The notes beneath the pieces are model-generated. The model searched no databases and was not told the DNA's origin. It was given only the letters and a program-made list of their open reading frames with translations. Below, piece after piece: positions 53,622 through 61,996 of a stretch of 64,000 nt of DNA (its first letter is position 1; every line of letters starts with the position of its first letter). This DNA comes from Pantanalinema rosaneae (GTDB lineage Bacteria > Cyanobacteriota > Cyanobacteriia > Leptolyngbyales > Leptolyngbyaceae). Location: assembly GCF_050753385.1 (NCBI RefSeq), contig NZ_JBLZFZ010000018.1:57229-121228 (forward strand). The letters are read 5' to 3'. The translations under genes were made by a program, and so were the position numbers.

Positions 53622-53900
53622 CTATTGCCGCTTCTTTCGTCCTTCTAAGCGAAACAACCAGACCATCAGTGCCACCACCCCCGCCTGCAATGCCAGATTG
53701 GGTAAGGCGGACTCCACATCCCGACCTGCCAATGCCTGGGTGAAAAAGACAAACGCTCCGATCGCCCCAGACGCACCAAACACAATATAGATAAGCTTGC
53801 GGAGCCCTTTATAAGGAGCCGCCGCCTCTGCTTTCAAATAAGCATACTTCTGACGCTTGGACTGGACAGATTCAGGTTGGGACTGGATAGGATCGGTCAT
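53622..53900 (-). CDS. DUF3493 / LPA1-Rep27-like membrane protein
   Basis: A 92-aa protein with two transmembrane helices (about 33-52 and 66-84) after a polar N-terminus. The segment AAAPYKGLRKLIYIVFGASGAIGAF is the conserved DUF3493 core. In chloroplasts, larger proteins with this domain (LPA1, REP27) assist photosystem II assembly or repair; a similar role here is an inference. ATG 53900 gives the family N-terminus; longer starts are rejected. Confidence 0.8.
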   Translation of the reverse strand: MTDPIQSQPESVQSKRQKYAYLKAEAAAPYKGLRKLIYIVFGASGAIGAFVFFTQALAGRDVESALPNLALQAGVVALMVWLFRLEGRKKRQ

Positions 53901-53979
53901 AGAAATCGTTGAGTGGATGTAGTGCGATCGTGGCACGATTAACAGCATTCAGAAATTAATCGCTAGACGGAGATTGAAC

Positions 53980-54348
53980 ATGAGCCTTCTAGGAAATATT
54001 ATCTGGCTGATTTTTGGTGGATTAATCAGCGGGATTGGCTACATTATCGGCGGCTTAGGCATTTGCTTAACCATTATCGGCATTCCCTTCGGGATCGAAG
54101 CGATCAAACTCGGCTTTGCCACCTTTACCCCGTTTGGTCGGCAGATTATCACCAGTCCCAATGCCGATAGCCCCCTGGTGTTTATTTTTAACTTGATCTG
54201 GCTGTTGCTGTTTGGTTGGGAAATTGCCCTCTGGCATTTGATCTGGGGTGCCATATTAGCAATCACCATCATTGGTCTACCGTTTGCCAAGCAACACTTC
54301 AAACTGATGATTCTGGCACTGATGCCCTTCGGTCGGGATTTGGTCTAA
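53980..54348 (+). CDS. YccF-family inner membrane protein
   Basis: A 122-aa membrane protein with the YccF repeat features: NIIWLIFGGLISGIGYIIGGLGIC, GIPFGIEAIKLGFATFTPFG, and a second half repeating IIGLPFAKQHFKLMILALMPFG. The two halves are internally similar. Function unknown. ATG 53980 with GGAG 7 bp upstream is chosen over TTG 53974. Confidence 0.88.
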   Translation: MSLLGNIIWLIFGGLISGIGYIIGGLGICLTIIGIPFGIEAIKLGFATFTPFGRQIITSPNADSPLVFIFNLIWLLLFGWEIALWHLIWGAILAITIIGLPFAKQHFKLMILALMPFGRDLV

Positions 54349-54433
54349 GGGTGCGATCGCGCCTTCAGGGGATCAATAGCAGGGGCGATCGAGATTTTTT
54401 CAGATTCCTTCTGCTATCTTCCACAAACATTGT

Positions 54434-54439
54434 TACAAT
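54434..54439 (+). promoter_or_regulatory. -10 element of tRNA-Thr
   Basis: TACAAT lies 14 bp before the mature tRNA 5' end. No clear -35 element is visible. Confidence 0.5.
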
Positions 54440-54453
54440 AATGTACGGTTATT

Positions 54454-54525
54454 GCCGATGTGGCTCAGTGGTAGAGCACTCGATTCGTAATCGAGCGGTC
54501 GCGGGTTCAAATCCCGCCATCGGCT
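54454..54525 (+). tRNA. tRNA-Thr (anticodon CGT)
   Basis: A 72-nt cloverleaf: acceptor GCCGATG/CATCGGC with discriminator T, D-arm TGGCTCAGTGGTAGAGCA, anticodon stem CTCGA/TCGAG around loop TTCGTAA, and T-arm GCGGGTTCAAATCCCGC. The CGT anticodon reads ACG codons. CCA is not encoded. It is immediately followed by a terminator and an integrase gene. Confidence 0.96.
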
Positions 54526-54531
54526 TAAAGA

Positions 54532-54570
54532 AAGAATCCCCGGAAATCAGTGGTTTTCGGGGATTCTTTT
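54532..54570 (+). terminator. Intrinsic terminator of tRNA-Thr
   Basis: AGAATCCCCGGAAA pairs with TTTTCGGGGATTCT (one wobble) across a 7-nt loop, followed by TTTTAT. It starts 7 bp after the tRNA. Confidence 0.85.
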
Positions 54571-54698
54571 ATGTCCTAGACCGATCTTTAGTAGTGCAAG
54601 TATTCTATACAAAGGTAAAATTTTGGGTTGATTGCAGGCACTTTGGGTATTGTTTGGGTATCATCTGGGTATCAAAACAGATGTACTAGGAGGGGCAG

Positions 54699-55910
54699 AT
54701 GCATAGTAGCGGCGCTGACAAAAATCCATCAGGCAAGAATCCCAAAGGCTCAGTAACGGTAGAGTCCTTTCGGGGAAGACTAAGATTGCGTTTTAGATTC
54801 AATGGACAACGGTATTCCCTTGGTTTGGGATTGTCTGCCGACAATAGAGCCAATTGGAGAGCGGCTGAAACCAGGGCTAGGCAGATTGAAAACGACATGA
54901 GATCGCAGCTTGCACATGGCGGCAATTACTTTGACCCCACCCTTGCCAAATACAAGCCAGAAACTGTGTTGTCGGTTACAGATTTGGATATAGAACCTAA
55001 ACCGACACCTAAACTTAAGGAGCTTTGGGATCTGTACGTCGATTACAAAAGCCCTAGTGCTTCTCCTAAAACTATCAACGGCACTTACCAACCCGTTACG
55101 AGTTACTTAACAAAGTGTTTAACAGATGGGTTAGAGGATGCTGTCAAGTTCCGTATGGAACTGCTACAAATCACAACTCAATCACAGGCACGGCGGGCAC
55201 TAATGCAATTGTCTGCTTGTTGTAAATGGGCTATTCAACACGGAAAGATTCAGACAAATCCTTTGGAAGGGATATATCAAGACTTAGCTCCCACCACTCC
55301 CCCTCCTCCGCTGGCTTTTACAGTTGAAGAGCGCGATCGCATCATTGCTGCATTTGAAAATGATACTAGACATGGCTTAAACTACCGCCACTATGCTTCG
55401 TTGATCAAATTTCTGTTTTGGACTGGGTGTAGACCCTGTGAAGCCATTGGACTACGTTGGAGTAGCATTACTCCCGATTGTAGCCGCATTCATTTCCATG
55501 AAAGTATTGTGGAAGTATCGGGAAAACTGGCGAGGCGTAAGGAGACCAAAACTGGGACACAGCGTTGGTTTACCTGTCCTCCGAAACTCCAAAACTTACT
55601 CCAATCTATCCGTCCAGCAAACCCAGAACCAGATGCATTAGTCTTTCCAGCCCCCAAGGGTGGAGCGATTTCAGAAACTAATTTTAGCGATCGCGCCTGG
55701 TCAAAAATCCTTGAAAAAGTGGGGCTTGCCAGTAAAGATGGCATCAAAATGACCCCCTACAATTGTCGGGATACTTTTATTACCCTGCAAGCAACACAGG
55801 GTAATTCTTCGACCACGATCGCCCGGTGGGTTGGCAACTCTAGCCAAGTAATCGAAGAGCGATACCTCGACCGAATAAAGCTAGATCATTTGAGACCTAG
55901 CGATGTGTAG
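54699..55910 (+). CDS. int: Tyrosine recombinase / integrase
   Basis: A 403-aa tyrosine recombinase. It has an N-terminal AP2-like or DUF3596-type DNA-binding part (about 15-70, VTVESFRGRLRLRFRFNGQRYSLGLG), a core-binding domain (about 105-200) and a catalytic domain (about 215-395). The active-site series is Arg in WTGCRPCEA, Lys in KTGTQR, Asn in place of the first His in PYNCRDT, Arg in the same motif, Trp in ARWVGNSS and the nucleophile Tyr in EERYLD. GGAGG precedes the ATG by 5 bp. Its place next to tRNA-Thr points to an integrated element using the tRNA 3' end. Confidence 0.9.
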   Translation: MHSSGADKNPSGKNPKGSVTVESFRGRLRLRFRFNGQRYSLGLGLSADNRANWRAAETRARQIENDMRSQLAHGGNYFDPTLAKYKPETVLSVTDLDIEPKPTPKLKELWDLYVDYKSPSASPKTINGTYQPVTSYLTKCLTDGLEDAVKFRMELLQITTQSQARRALMQLSACCKWAIQHGKIQTNPLEGIYQDLAPTTPPPPLAFTVEERDRIIAAFENDTRHGLNYRHYASLIKFLFWTGCRPCEAIGLRWSSITPDCSRIHFHESIVEVSGKLARRKETKTGTQRWFTCPPKLQNLLQSIRPANPEPDALVFPAPKGGAISETNFSDRAWSKILEKVGLASKDGIKMTPYNCRDTFITLQATQGNSSTTIARWVGNSSQVIEERYLDRIKLDHLRPSDV

Positions 55911-56024
55911 ATATGAGTTAGCAGCCTATGCTAAACAATGCTCCCTCTAATTCCTGCCAATATAGTCAGGAAACGCTATTTTCCATTTTGTGCCTGGATG
56001 GAGGTAGTTTAATCATCACAGACA

Positions 56025-56711
56025 ATGCTACCTAAAGAAATAAAACGTCAAATTAGAAGGTTGAGGAGTAATGCGCCTGAAGAGCAGCAAGATGCTTTTT
56101 GGATACTTATGTTGTCACGAGATCATCAAGCAATTTCAGAAGCTCTAAAAACTATTGAAATGCTAGAAGACTGGCCTCTTTCTGGTGATCCTGATAGTCT
56201 TGCTTGGAGTTGGTCAATAGAACCGATGCACAGTGTAGTCCTTCCATTAATCAAGTATTTAGAAGAGTCACCTCTTTCAAACGTAGGTCGAGATTGCGCT
56301 TACATCCTTGGCAACCTTTCTTATATAGAGGGTTCTCTAAAAAGGCACCCAGAGACGAGGATTGTTCCCAATTTAGTGCGAATTGGAGAATCTGTTTTAT
56401 CTAATGGATTATATGCAATTACTCCAATACTATATGCTCTGCATGAATGCTCAAAAGTTAGATCTGTTGAAGACGCTGAGCATCTGGCACGCCAAGCACT
56501 AGCATTATCTTTCCAGGAAGATGCCTTTAAACAGGATCTTTTTCCAGAACTAACTATTATTGCAATTTTAGAAATTTTATACTCAAATAATCCTAAAACT
56601 CGTTTATTTAAGGAATTACGTGCATTAGTAAAGGGTCAGCCTAGAGGAAAAGAACCAGCTAAAACCATTCGAGAATTTTTACGAAAAAAGGGAAAAGATG
56701 AGTGGTGGTAA
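56025..56711 (+). CDS. Hypothetical protein (228 aa), AT-rich
   Basis: A helical protein with HEAT/ARM-like spacing of hydrophobic helices (MHSVVLPLIKYLEE, GRDCAYILGNLSYIEG, NLVRIGESVLSNG). No catalytic motif is recognised. It is noticeably AT-rich compared with the housekeeping genes and lies directly after the integrase, so it is probably cargo of the same element. Function unknown. Confidence 0.65.
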   Translation: MLPKEIKRQIRRLRSNAPEEQQDAFWILMLSRDHQAISEALKTIEMLEDWPLSGDPDSLAWSWSIEPMHSVVLPLIKYLEESPLSNVGRDCAYILGNLSYIEGSLKRHPETRIVPNLVRIGESVLSNGLYAITPILYALHECSKVRSVEDAEHLARQALALSFQEDAFKQDLFPELTIIAILEILYSNNPKTRLFKELRALVKGQPRGKEPAKTIREFLRKKGKDEWW

Positions 56712-56849
56712 ATCTAACAAGGTAGACGATTTCACTGCAATAAGTTGAAGCGTAATGGACAATTACACCTTCCAGCACAAATCCTATATCTAAATCCTTA
56801 AATAAGATTTTTCAACAGGATTTCTGCAAGTTATTTAAAGGAAAATTGA

Positions 56850-57167
56850 ATGCGGAAAGAATTAGTTAAAAGAGTTGTTGGTGCTTTCCTAACGTTAGGA
56901 GTTAATCTACTTGTTTTTTTTATTACAATCTTCCTTTATACTTCATACTACCAACCTGGAAACCCAATTCGACCTGAACGAATTGACATAGATATTATTG
57001 GACTAATCGGGTTTTATATCGGTTTATCTCAATTTATTTATCTTATTCCAATGATTCTTTTTTTAAAGAGAAGAAATAAATTGGACTTGCTTAGAGGTGC
57101 AATTCTAGGAGCATTTATGACTATACTACTTAATGTCATGATTCTTTTAACTCTAGCAAAAGCATAA
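56850..57167 (+). CDS. Hypothetical membrane protein (105 aa), AT-rich
   Basis: Three predicted transmembrane helices (about 8-30, 48-70 and 82-104: VVGAFLTLGVNLLVFFITIFLY, LIGFYIGLSQFIYLIPMIL, GAILGAFMTILLNVMILL). No motif is known to me. It shares the AT-rich composition of the preceding gene and appears to belong to the same foreign segment. AAAGGAAAATTG before the ATG offers a weak ribosome-binding site. Confidence 0.6.
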   Translation: MRKELVKRVVGAFLTLGVNLLVFFITIFLYTSYYQPGNPIRPERIDIDIIGLIGFYIGLSQFIYLIPMILFLKRRNKLDLLRGAILGAFMTILLNVMILLTLAKA

Positions 57168-57331
57168 TTTACCTGCTCATCTTGTAGCTATTTTTGTAAG
57201 GGAAATTGTCGCCGAGAACGAATACTAAACGACCTATTCCAACCAGAGTAGAGGTCGGAGATCTGAGGTAGCTGAAAGCCAGGTGTTACAATAGCGCCAT
57301 CGATCGAAGGTGAGGTAGAGGAACGTGCAGC

Positions 57332-58204
57332 ATGGAATTGGAATTCACCACTGACTTTGCTTATCAACCGCAATCGATCGACACGTCAGTTGAATCCGAT
57401 CGCCTCTTCTTTAAACTGCTGCAACAGCTATCGCCTATACAGCGCCTTCAGATGGGAAGTGAGATGATGCGGTCAGCGCGACAGTTATCGTTAAGTTGTC
57501 TGCGATCGCGCTTTAGTGATCTCTCGGAACTTGATTTTGCTCGAAAAGTTGCCCTGGCATGGTTACAAGAAGACTTGCCACCCAATTTCACGCCTCATCT
57601 CAACCAAATGACCTGGATTCAAGATTCAATTGGGCTTGCCGCAGTTCTGCACCGGGTACTCACCACCTTAGCGGTACGTTACTACATTACGGGAGAGGTT
57701 GCTGTCATTACCTACGGTGAACCCAGAACTACCCGTGACGTGGATATTGTGATCGATATTGCTCCAACAGATATCGATCGCCTGGTTACTGCGTTAGAGA
57801 ATGCAGGCTTCTATGTGCCGGGAATTGAGGATATGAAATCGGGCAGAATGATGTCTCTGGGGATCACCCATATCGAATCGATTTCGCGGGCTGATCTAGT
57901 TCTGTCGCAAGGTAACGACTTCGATCGCAGTAAATTTCAACGCATTCAAACCATTGATGTTCCTGGCATTGGCACACTCAACTTTGCTTCCCCGGAAGAT
58001 GTCATTCTGGCGAAGTTGCTCTAGGGACAGCGTAGCCAATCCGAAAAGCAATGGCGGGATGTGTTAGGCATCCTGAAGGTGCAGGGCAATTCCCTGGATT
58101 TTGTCTACCTGACCCAATGGGCAGCGCAATTACATGTAACTGAGTTAGTGCAACGGGCGATCGCCGCCGCCGGATTAGAAGGAATGGGCGATCGTCCGAT
58201 TTGA
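57332..58204 (+). pseudogene. Fused nucleotidyltransferase-like gene interrupted by an amber stop
   Basis: The first 230 codons (to TAG 58022-58024) contain a short N-terminal module (about 20-85, PIQRLQMGSEMMRSARQL) and a nucleotidyltransferase-fold domain of the DUF6036/AbiEii-like type (GEVAVITYGEPRTTRDVDIVIDI with Thr-Arg-Asp-Val-Asp). The same frame continues after the TAG for 60 codons with the usual family C-terminus (EKQWRDVLGILKVQGNSLDF, LTQWAAQLHVTEL). Family members have Trp after the Leu-Leu pair, so TGG to TAG is the likely mutation. In relatives the N-terminal module and the transferase are often separate genes; here they are one frame. Confidence 0.75.
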
Positions 58205-58254
58205 TGGCAAAGTGCGATCGGAGAGCGGCAAGTGGTTTGTCGCTCTACAGTCAG

Positions 58255-59511
58255 CTACTCGGTAAGAGTGAGGAACTTAGCGACGGTGTTCACATCTTTG
58301 TCGCCACGTCCAGAGCAATTAATCACAATCCGGGGACTGCCGGAGAGTTGCGGACAAAGTGTTTCCAGGAACGCGATCGCGTGAGCCGTTTCCAGGGCAG
58401 GAATAATGCCTTCTAATTTAGATAAGCGCTCAAAGGCGGCAAGGGCTTCCTGATCCGTCACACTGAAATATTCAGCCCGACCTAAATCCTTCAGATAGCT
58501 ATGTTCAGGCCCCACACCGGGATAATCCAGTCCAGCGCTAATCGAGTGGGGTTCAATCACCTGACCTTCGGTATCCTGAAGCAGGTAACTCATCGCGCCA
58601 TGTAATACACCAACCCGACCCAGGGTCAAGGTCGCCGCATGTTTGCCCGTATCCACCCCTTCCCCGGCCGCTTCAATCCCAATTAACCGCACACTCGGTT
58701 CCTGAACAAACTCATGGAACAAGCCCATTGCGTTAGACCCACCCCCGACGCAAGCCAGCAGGATATCGGGTAAGCCACCCCATTTGGCTTGACACTGAGC
58801 GCGGGTTTCCTGCCCAATGATCGCCTGAAAATCCCGGACTAACATCGGATACGGGTGGGGCCCCGCCACCGATCCCAGGATGTAATGGGTGGTTTCCACA
58901 TTCGTCACCCAGTCCCGGATTGCCTCAGAGGTCGCATCTTTCAAAGTTCCGGTTCCCGCTTCTACCGGACACACTTCCGCCCCCATCAGCCGCATCCGAA
59001 ACACATTGAGCGCCTGCCGCTCCATATCATGGATGCCCATGTAGATAATACATTTCAAGCCAAACCGGGCACAGACAGTTGCAGTTGCTACCCCATGTTG
59101 ACCCGCTCCAGTTTCAGCAATAATCCGCTGCTTACCCATCCGTTTTGCCAGCAGCACCTGAGCCAGGGCATTATTAATTTTGTGCGCCCCTGTATGGTTT
59201 AGATCCTCTCGCTTCAGATAAATTTGCGCTCCTGTGCCATCGGGTCGCGCATAGTGAGTCGTCAGCCGTTCCGCGAAGTATAACGGGCTGGGCCGTCCCA
59301 CATAATCCTGTAAAAGTCCCTGAAGTTCCTGTTGAAAGCCCTGATCACTTTTAGACTGCTCAAAGGCGGCTTCCAATTCTGCCAACGCCGGCATCAAGGT
59401 TTCGGGGACATATTTACCCCCAAACTTGCCAAAGCGTCCCAGGGAATCGGGTTGATGTTGGGAATGATTAGAAGGTTGCTGGAGATGGGAAGGAAGCGGA
59501 GTCGTGGTCAC
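58255..59511 (-). CDS. trpB: Tryptophan synthase beta chain
   Basis: A 418-aa PLP enzyme. The PLP-lysine motif is HTGAHKINNALAQ, and the phosphate-binding loop CVGGGSNAMGLF is intact. TrpB joins indole and serine to tryptophan, normally with TrpA, which is not nearby. The start is GTG 59511; the first 20 residues (rich in Pro, Ser, His, Gln) are variable in cyanobacteria. It ends just after the broken nucleotidyltransferase gene. Confidence 0.96.
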   Translation of the reverse strand: MTTTPLPSHLQQPSNHSQHQPDSLGRFGKFGGKYVPETLMPALAELEAAFEQSKSDQGFQQELQGLLQDYVGRPSPLYFAERLTTHYARPDGTGAQIYLKREDLNHTGAHKINNALAQVLLAKRMGKQRIIAETGAGQHGVATATVCARFGLKCIIYMGIHDMERQALNVFRMRLMGAEVCPVEAGTGTLKDATSEAIRDWVTNVETTHYILGSVAGPHPYPMLVRDFQAIIGQETRAQCQAKWGGLPDILLACVGGGSNAMGLFHEFVQEPSVRLIGIEAAGEGVDTGKHAATLTLGRVGVLHGAMSYLLQDTEGQVIEPHSISAGLDYPGVGPEHSYLKDLGRAEYFSVTDQEALAAFERLSKLEGIIPALETAHAIAFLETLCPQLSGSPRIVINCSGRGDKDVNTVAKFLTLTE

Positions 59512-59591
59512 AAGCCTGCTTGGAATAATGGAACAACGTCCATTATAAACTTCACGGCTAATTCGCCCCTCTGTCTCTCTATAGTCTGTGA

Positions 59592-59957
59592 TTAATCAAA
59601 CAGGTCAGAGTCTAATGATTCTTGCCGCAGGGTAAATGAGCCTGCCAGCATGTCTTCCATTTCCATGCGTTGCTCCATCTGCCGCAGGAAATAACCCGTC
59701 ATCATTGCCGATGCCAGCAGACCTGCTAAATTCTCGCGATCGGTGGTAATTTTGACGTTAAAGGCTTCCGACGGCAACATTCCGACTAATCCCTGAACGT
59801 TATGCGAGATGATCTGCTTGACTTCTGGTGTAACAGACTTCGCGACCTGAGCTAATACCTCTGGTGATTGGTGTTGGAGATACTTCAGCAATTGGTTCGC
59901 TTCATGTTCTTCCGCATCCGTACCAAAAAAATCCGCACTGTTCAGGTTAAAGACCAT
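59592..59957 (-). CDS. DUF760 protein
   Basis: A 121-aa soluble protein matching DUF760 of cyanobacteria and plastids: QLLKYLQHQSPEVLAQVAKSVTPEVKQII, NVQGLVGMLPSEAFNVKITT and LAGLLASAMMTGYFLRQMEQRMEME. It appears helical. Function unknown. It is intact and likely monocistronic. Confidence 0.85.
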   Translation of the reverse strand: MVFNLNSADFFGTDAEEHEANQLLKYLQHQSPEVLAQVAKSVTPEVKQIISHNVQGLVGMLPSEAFNVKITTDRENLAGLLASAMMTGYFLRQMEQRMEMEDMLAGSFTLRQESLDSDLFD

Positions 59958-60159
59958 AGTAAATCCGATAGGTTACTTTTAACTATTCTGACATTTATAA
60001 TCCGGACTTTGACCTGTACCATCAGGGTGAAAATCCCGAACCCCGAACCGAACTTTCTGAAAAATACGCTGGACAAAAAGAAAAATACCCGCTACGAACG
60101 CTGACCTATCCGGGGCATTTTCTGGTCATCCTATCCCGATCGCGATGATGTGGTTGCAG

Positions 60160-60675
60160 TTACGAACTCGGTTCAGTGGAGGGTTGCGGCTTGAGATATT
60201 GATCCAATCCCTGCGGTAGTTGGTTGAGTTGAAAGTATTGATGGAATTTATCCGTTACCTGTAACCAGTAGGAGCGACCATCCGATTGTCTGCGTTTGCG
60301 AACAAACCCCTGTTCAACCAGTTCCTGCACATGTTGATAGGCGTTAGAACCCCGTAAATCGACTAAGGCGGTTTGAGCGATCGGACCTTTGAGAGCGATC
60401 GCCGCCAGGGTTCGTAATGCTCCCACCCCGAGATCCGTCGGAATCAAGGTCTGGACAAGATGATGATAGCTTTCGCGTAGTTGCAGACTATAGCCTTCTG
60501 GGGTTTCTATTACTTCCAAAGCCCCATCCCGATGGGCATACTCTGCCATCAGTTCAATCAACCCTTCCGCCACCGTTTCTCGATCGCTCCCGGCAAATTC
60601 GGCAATTTCAGCGATCGTTAACGATCGTCCTTTGAGGTAAAGAATAGCTTCGATCGTATTGGCAAGACGAGACAT
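60160..60675 (-). CDS. scpB: Segregation and condensation protein B
   Basis: A 171-aa ScpB with two winged-helix domains. It starts MSRLANTIEAILYLKGRSLTIAEIAE and has the second-domain segment LRTLAAIALKGPIAQTALVDLRGSNAYQHVQ and LVEQGFVRKRR. ScpB joins ScpA and SMC in the bacterial condensin-like complex that organises chromosomes. The protein is at the short end of the family range. scpA is not nearby. Confidence 0.93.
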   Translation of the reverse strand: MSRLANTIEAILYLKGRSLTIAEIAEFAGSDRETVAEGLIELMAEYAHRDGALEVIETPEGYSLQLRESYHHLVQTLIPTDLGVGALRTLAAIALKGPIAQTALVDLRGSNAYQHVQELVEQGFVRKRRQSDGRSYWLQVTDKFHQYFQLNQLPQGLDQYLKPQPSTEPSS

Positions 60676-60769
60676 GGTTGTTAGGGATGAGGGAGGTCGG
60701 GACGATGGAAAAACGATTGAGTTACCGCTTGATGCTCTCCATCAATCCTCTAGCGAAATCATCACCAGT

Positions 60770-61996
60770 TTAGCCTACGGTTTCCGTTTTGATTGCCCCT
60801 CCCGCTTTCACCCAGACGATCTGAGCAATTTGGCGATGGCGAGCGTAATCATGAATTTCAGCCGCCGTCCGGTTGCCTAAATCCAGTTCGACGGGCTGGG
60901 AAGGGGACGATCGCCGTAAGGCTTGGGCATGGGCAAGTGCCGCACTGTAGGCTTGAGGGCTCTCCGGTACAACCAGACAATAACTGGAAGGAATGAATTG
61001 CGGTAACTGCCCAGTCGGCAACAGCACTTGATGCAACTGCTCAATCTGAAGTGAAAAGCCTACTCCGGGTGAGGTTTGTCCTTCCGGATGGTATAGCCCT
61101 AAGAGTTGGTCATAGCGTCCCCCCTGTCCCAGCACCTGTAGCCCGGAGGGATGTTCGCTGACAATCTCAAACACAATGCCAGTGTAGTAGTCAAACGTGC
61201 GAATCAGGCTGAGATCCAATACCAGGGAATTGGGAGATGGCAGGGCATTGGGAGTCGTTTGTAACAGTTCGACCAATGATTTCAGGTTATTCAGAGCTTG
61301 CCGTTGTGATGGATTCAGGTCAAACCCGCTCACCCGTTGCAATACATCGGTGGGATGACCCCGTAGATCCATCAGCAGCAATGCCCGATCGCGCAATTCG
61401 GCAGACATGGGTAACATCTCTAGAGTCATTCGATCCAGGTGCGCGATCGCGTGACGAACTTTAGCTTGTAAGGGTTGGGGAAACTCAGATAACAGCGATC
61501 GGGTTAACCCCGCTTCTCCTAAAATCACTGACCACTGGTTTAAGCCCAACTGATGTAAGCAATCCATCAGCAATAGCAGAACTTCGGTGTCTGCCATTAG
61601 TCCGCCGATGCCTAACAGTTCTACCCCGGCTTGATAGTATTCGTGTTGCCGACTGTGACTGCCTTCCTGAGCGCGACGGAAGACATTGGCATTGTAATAG
61701 AGGCGGAGGGGATAGGTTGTCTTTGCCATCCGAGTCACCACCGTTCGTGCGATCGAGGCAGTGAGTTCTGGGCGTAATCCCAAGGCTCCTTCTTCAGCAT
61801 CTTGCAGGTGGATCACGGTCGATCGCTCGATCGCGCCGCCAGCCATCAGGGTATCTAACCGTTCAAGGGTTGAGGTAATAATTCGGTGATAGCTCCAACG
61901 GTGAAATACCTGTTGCAGCCGATCTTCAATCCAGCGTTTTTGGGCGACATCCAGAGGCAGGAGATCTCTAGCACCTGCGGGCGGTTGATATACCAT
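60770..61996 (-). CDS. hisZ: ATP phosphoribosyltransferase regulatory subunit
   Basis: A 408-aa HisRS-like protein without full synthetase motifs. It begins YQPPAGARDLLPLDVAQKRWIE and has LRPELTASIARTVVTRM, YNANVFRRAQEGSHSRQHEYYQAGVELLG and LDLSLIRTFDYYTGIVFEI. HisZ activates the short-form HisG in histidine synthesis. Its ATG overlaps the stop of the upstream J-domain gene (TAATG), so the two are translationally coupled. Confidence 0.92.
   Translation of the reverse strand: MVYQPPAGARDLLPLDVAQKRWIEDRLQQVFHRWSYHRIITSTLERLDTLMAGGAIERSTVIHLQDAEEGALGLRPELTASIARTVVTRMAKTTYPLRLYYNANVFRRAQEGSHSRQHEYYQAGVELLGIGGLMADTEVLLLLMDCLHQLGLNQWSVILGEAGLTRSLLSEFPQPLQAKVRHAIAHLDRMTLEMLPMSAELRDRALLLMDLRGHPTDVLQRVSGFDLNPSQRQALNNLKSLVELLQTTPNALPSPNSLVLDLSLIRTFDYYTGIVFEIVSEHPSGLQVLGQGGRYDQLLGLYHPEGQTSPGVGFSLQIEQLHQVLLPTGQLPQFIPSSYCLVVPESPQAYSAALAHAQALRRSSPSQPVELDLGNRTAAEIHDYARHRQIAQIVWVKAGGAIKTETVG

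Noticed and set aside
57290..57310. Possible attR: CGCCATCG resembling the tRNA-Thr 3' end
   Set aside because: Only 8 bases match, and CGATCG-rich words are common in this genome; no longer repeat of the tRNA T-arm was found up to trpB.
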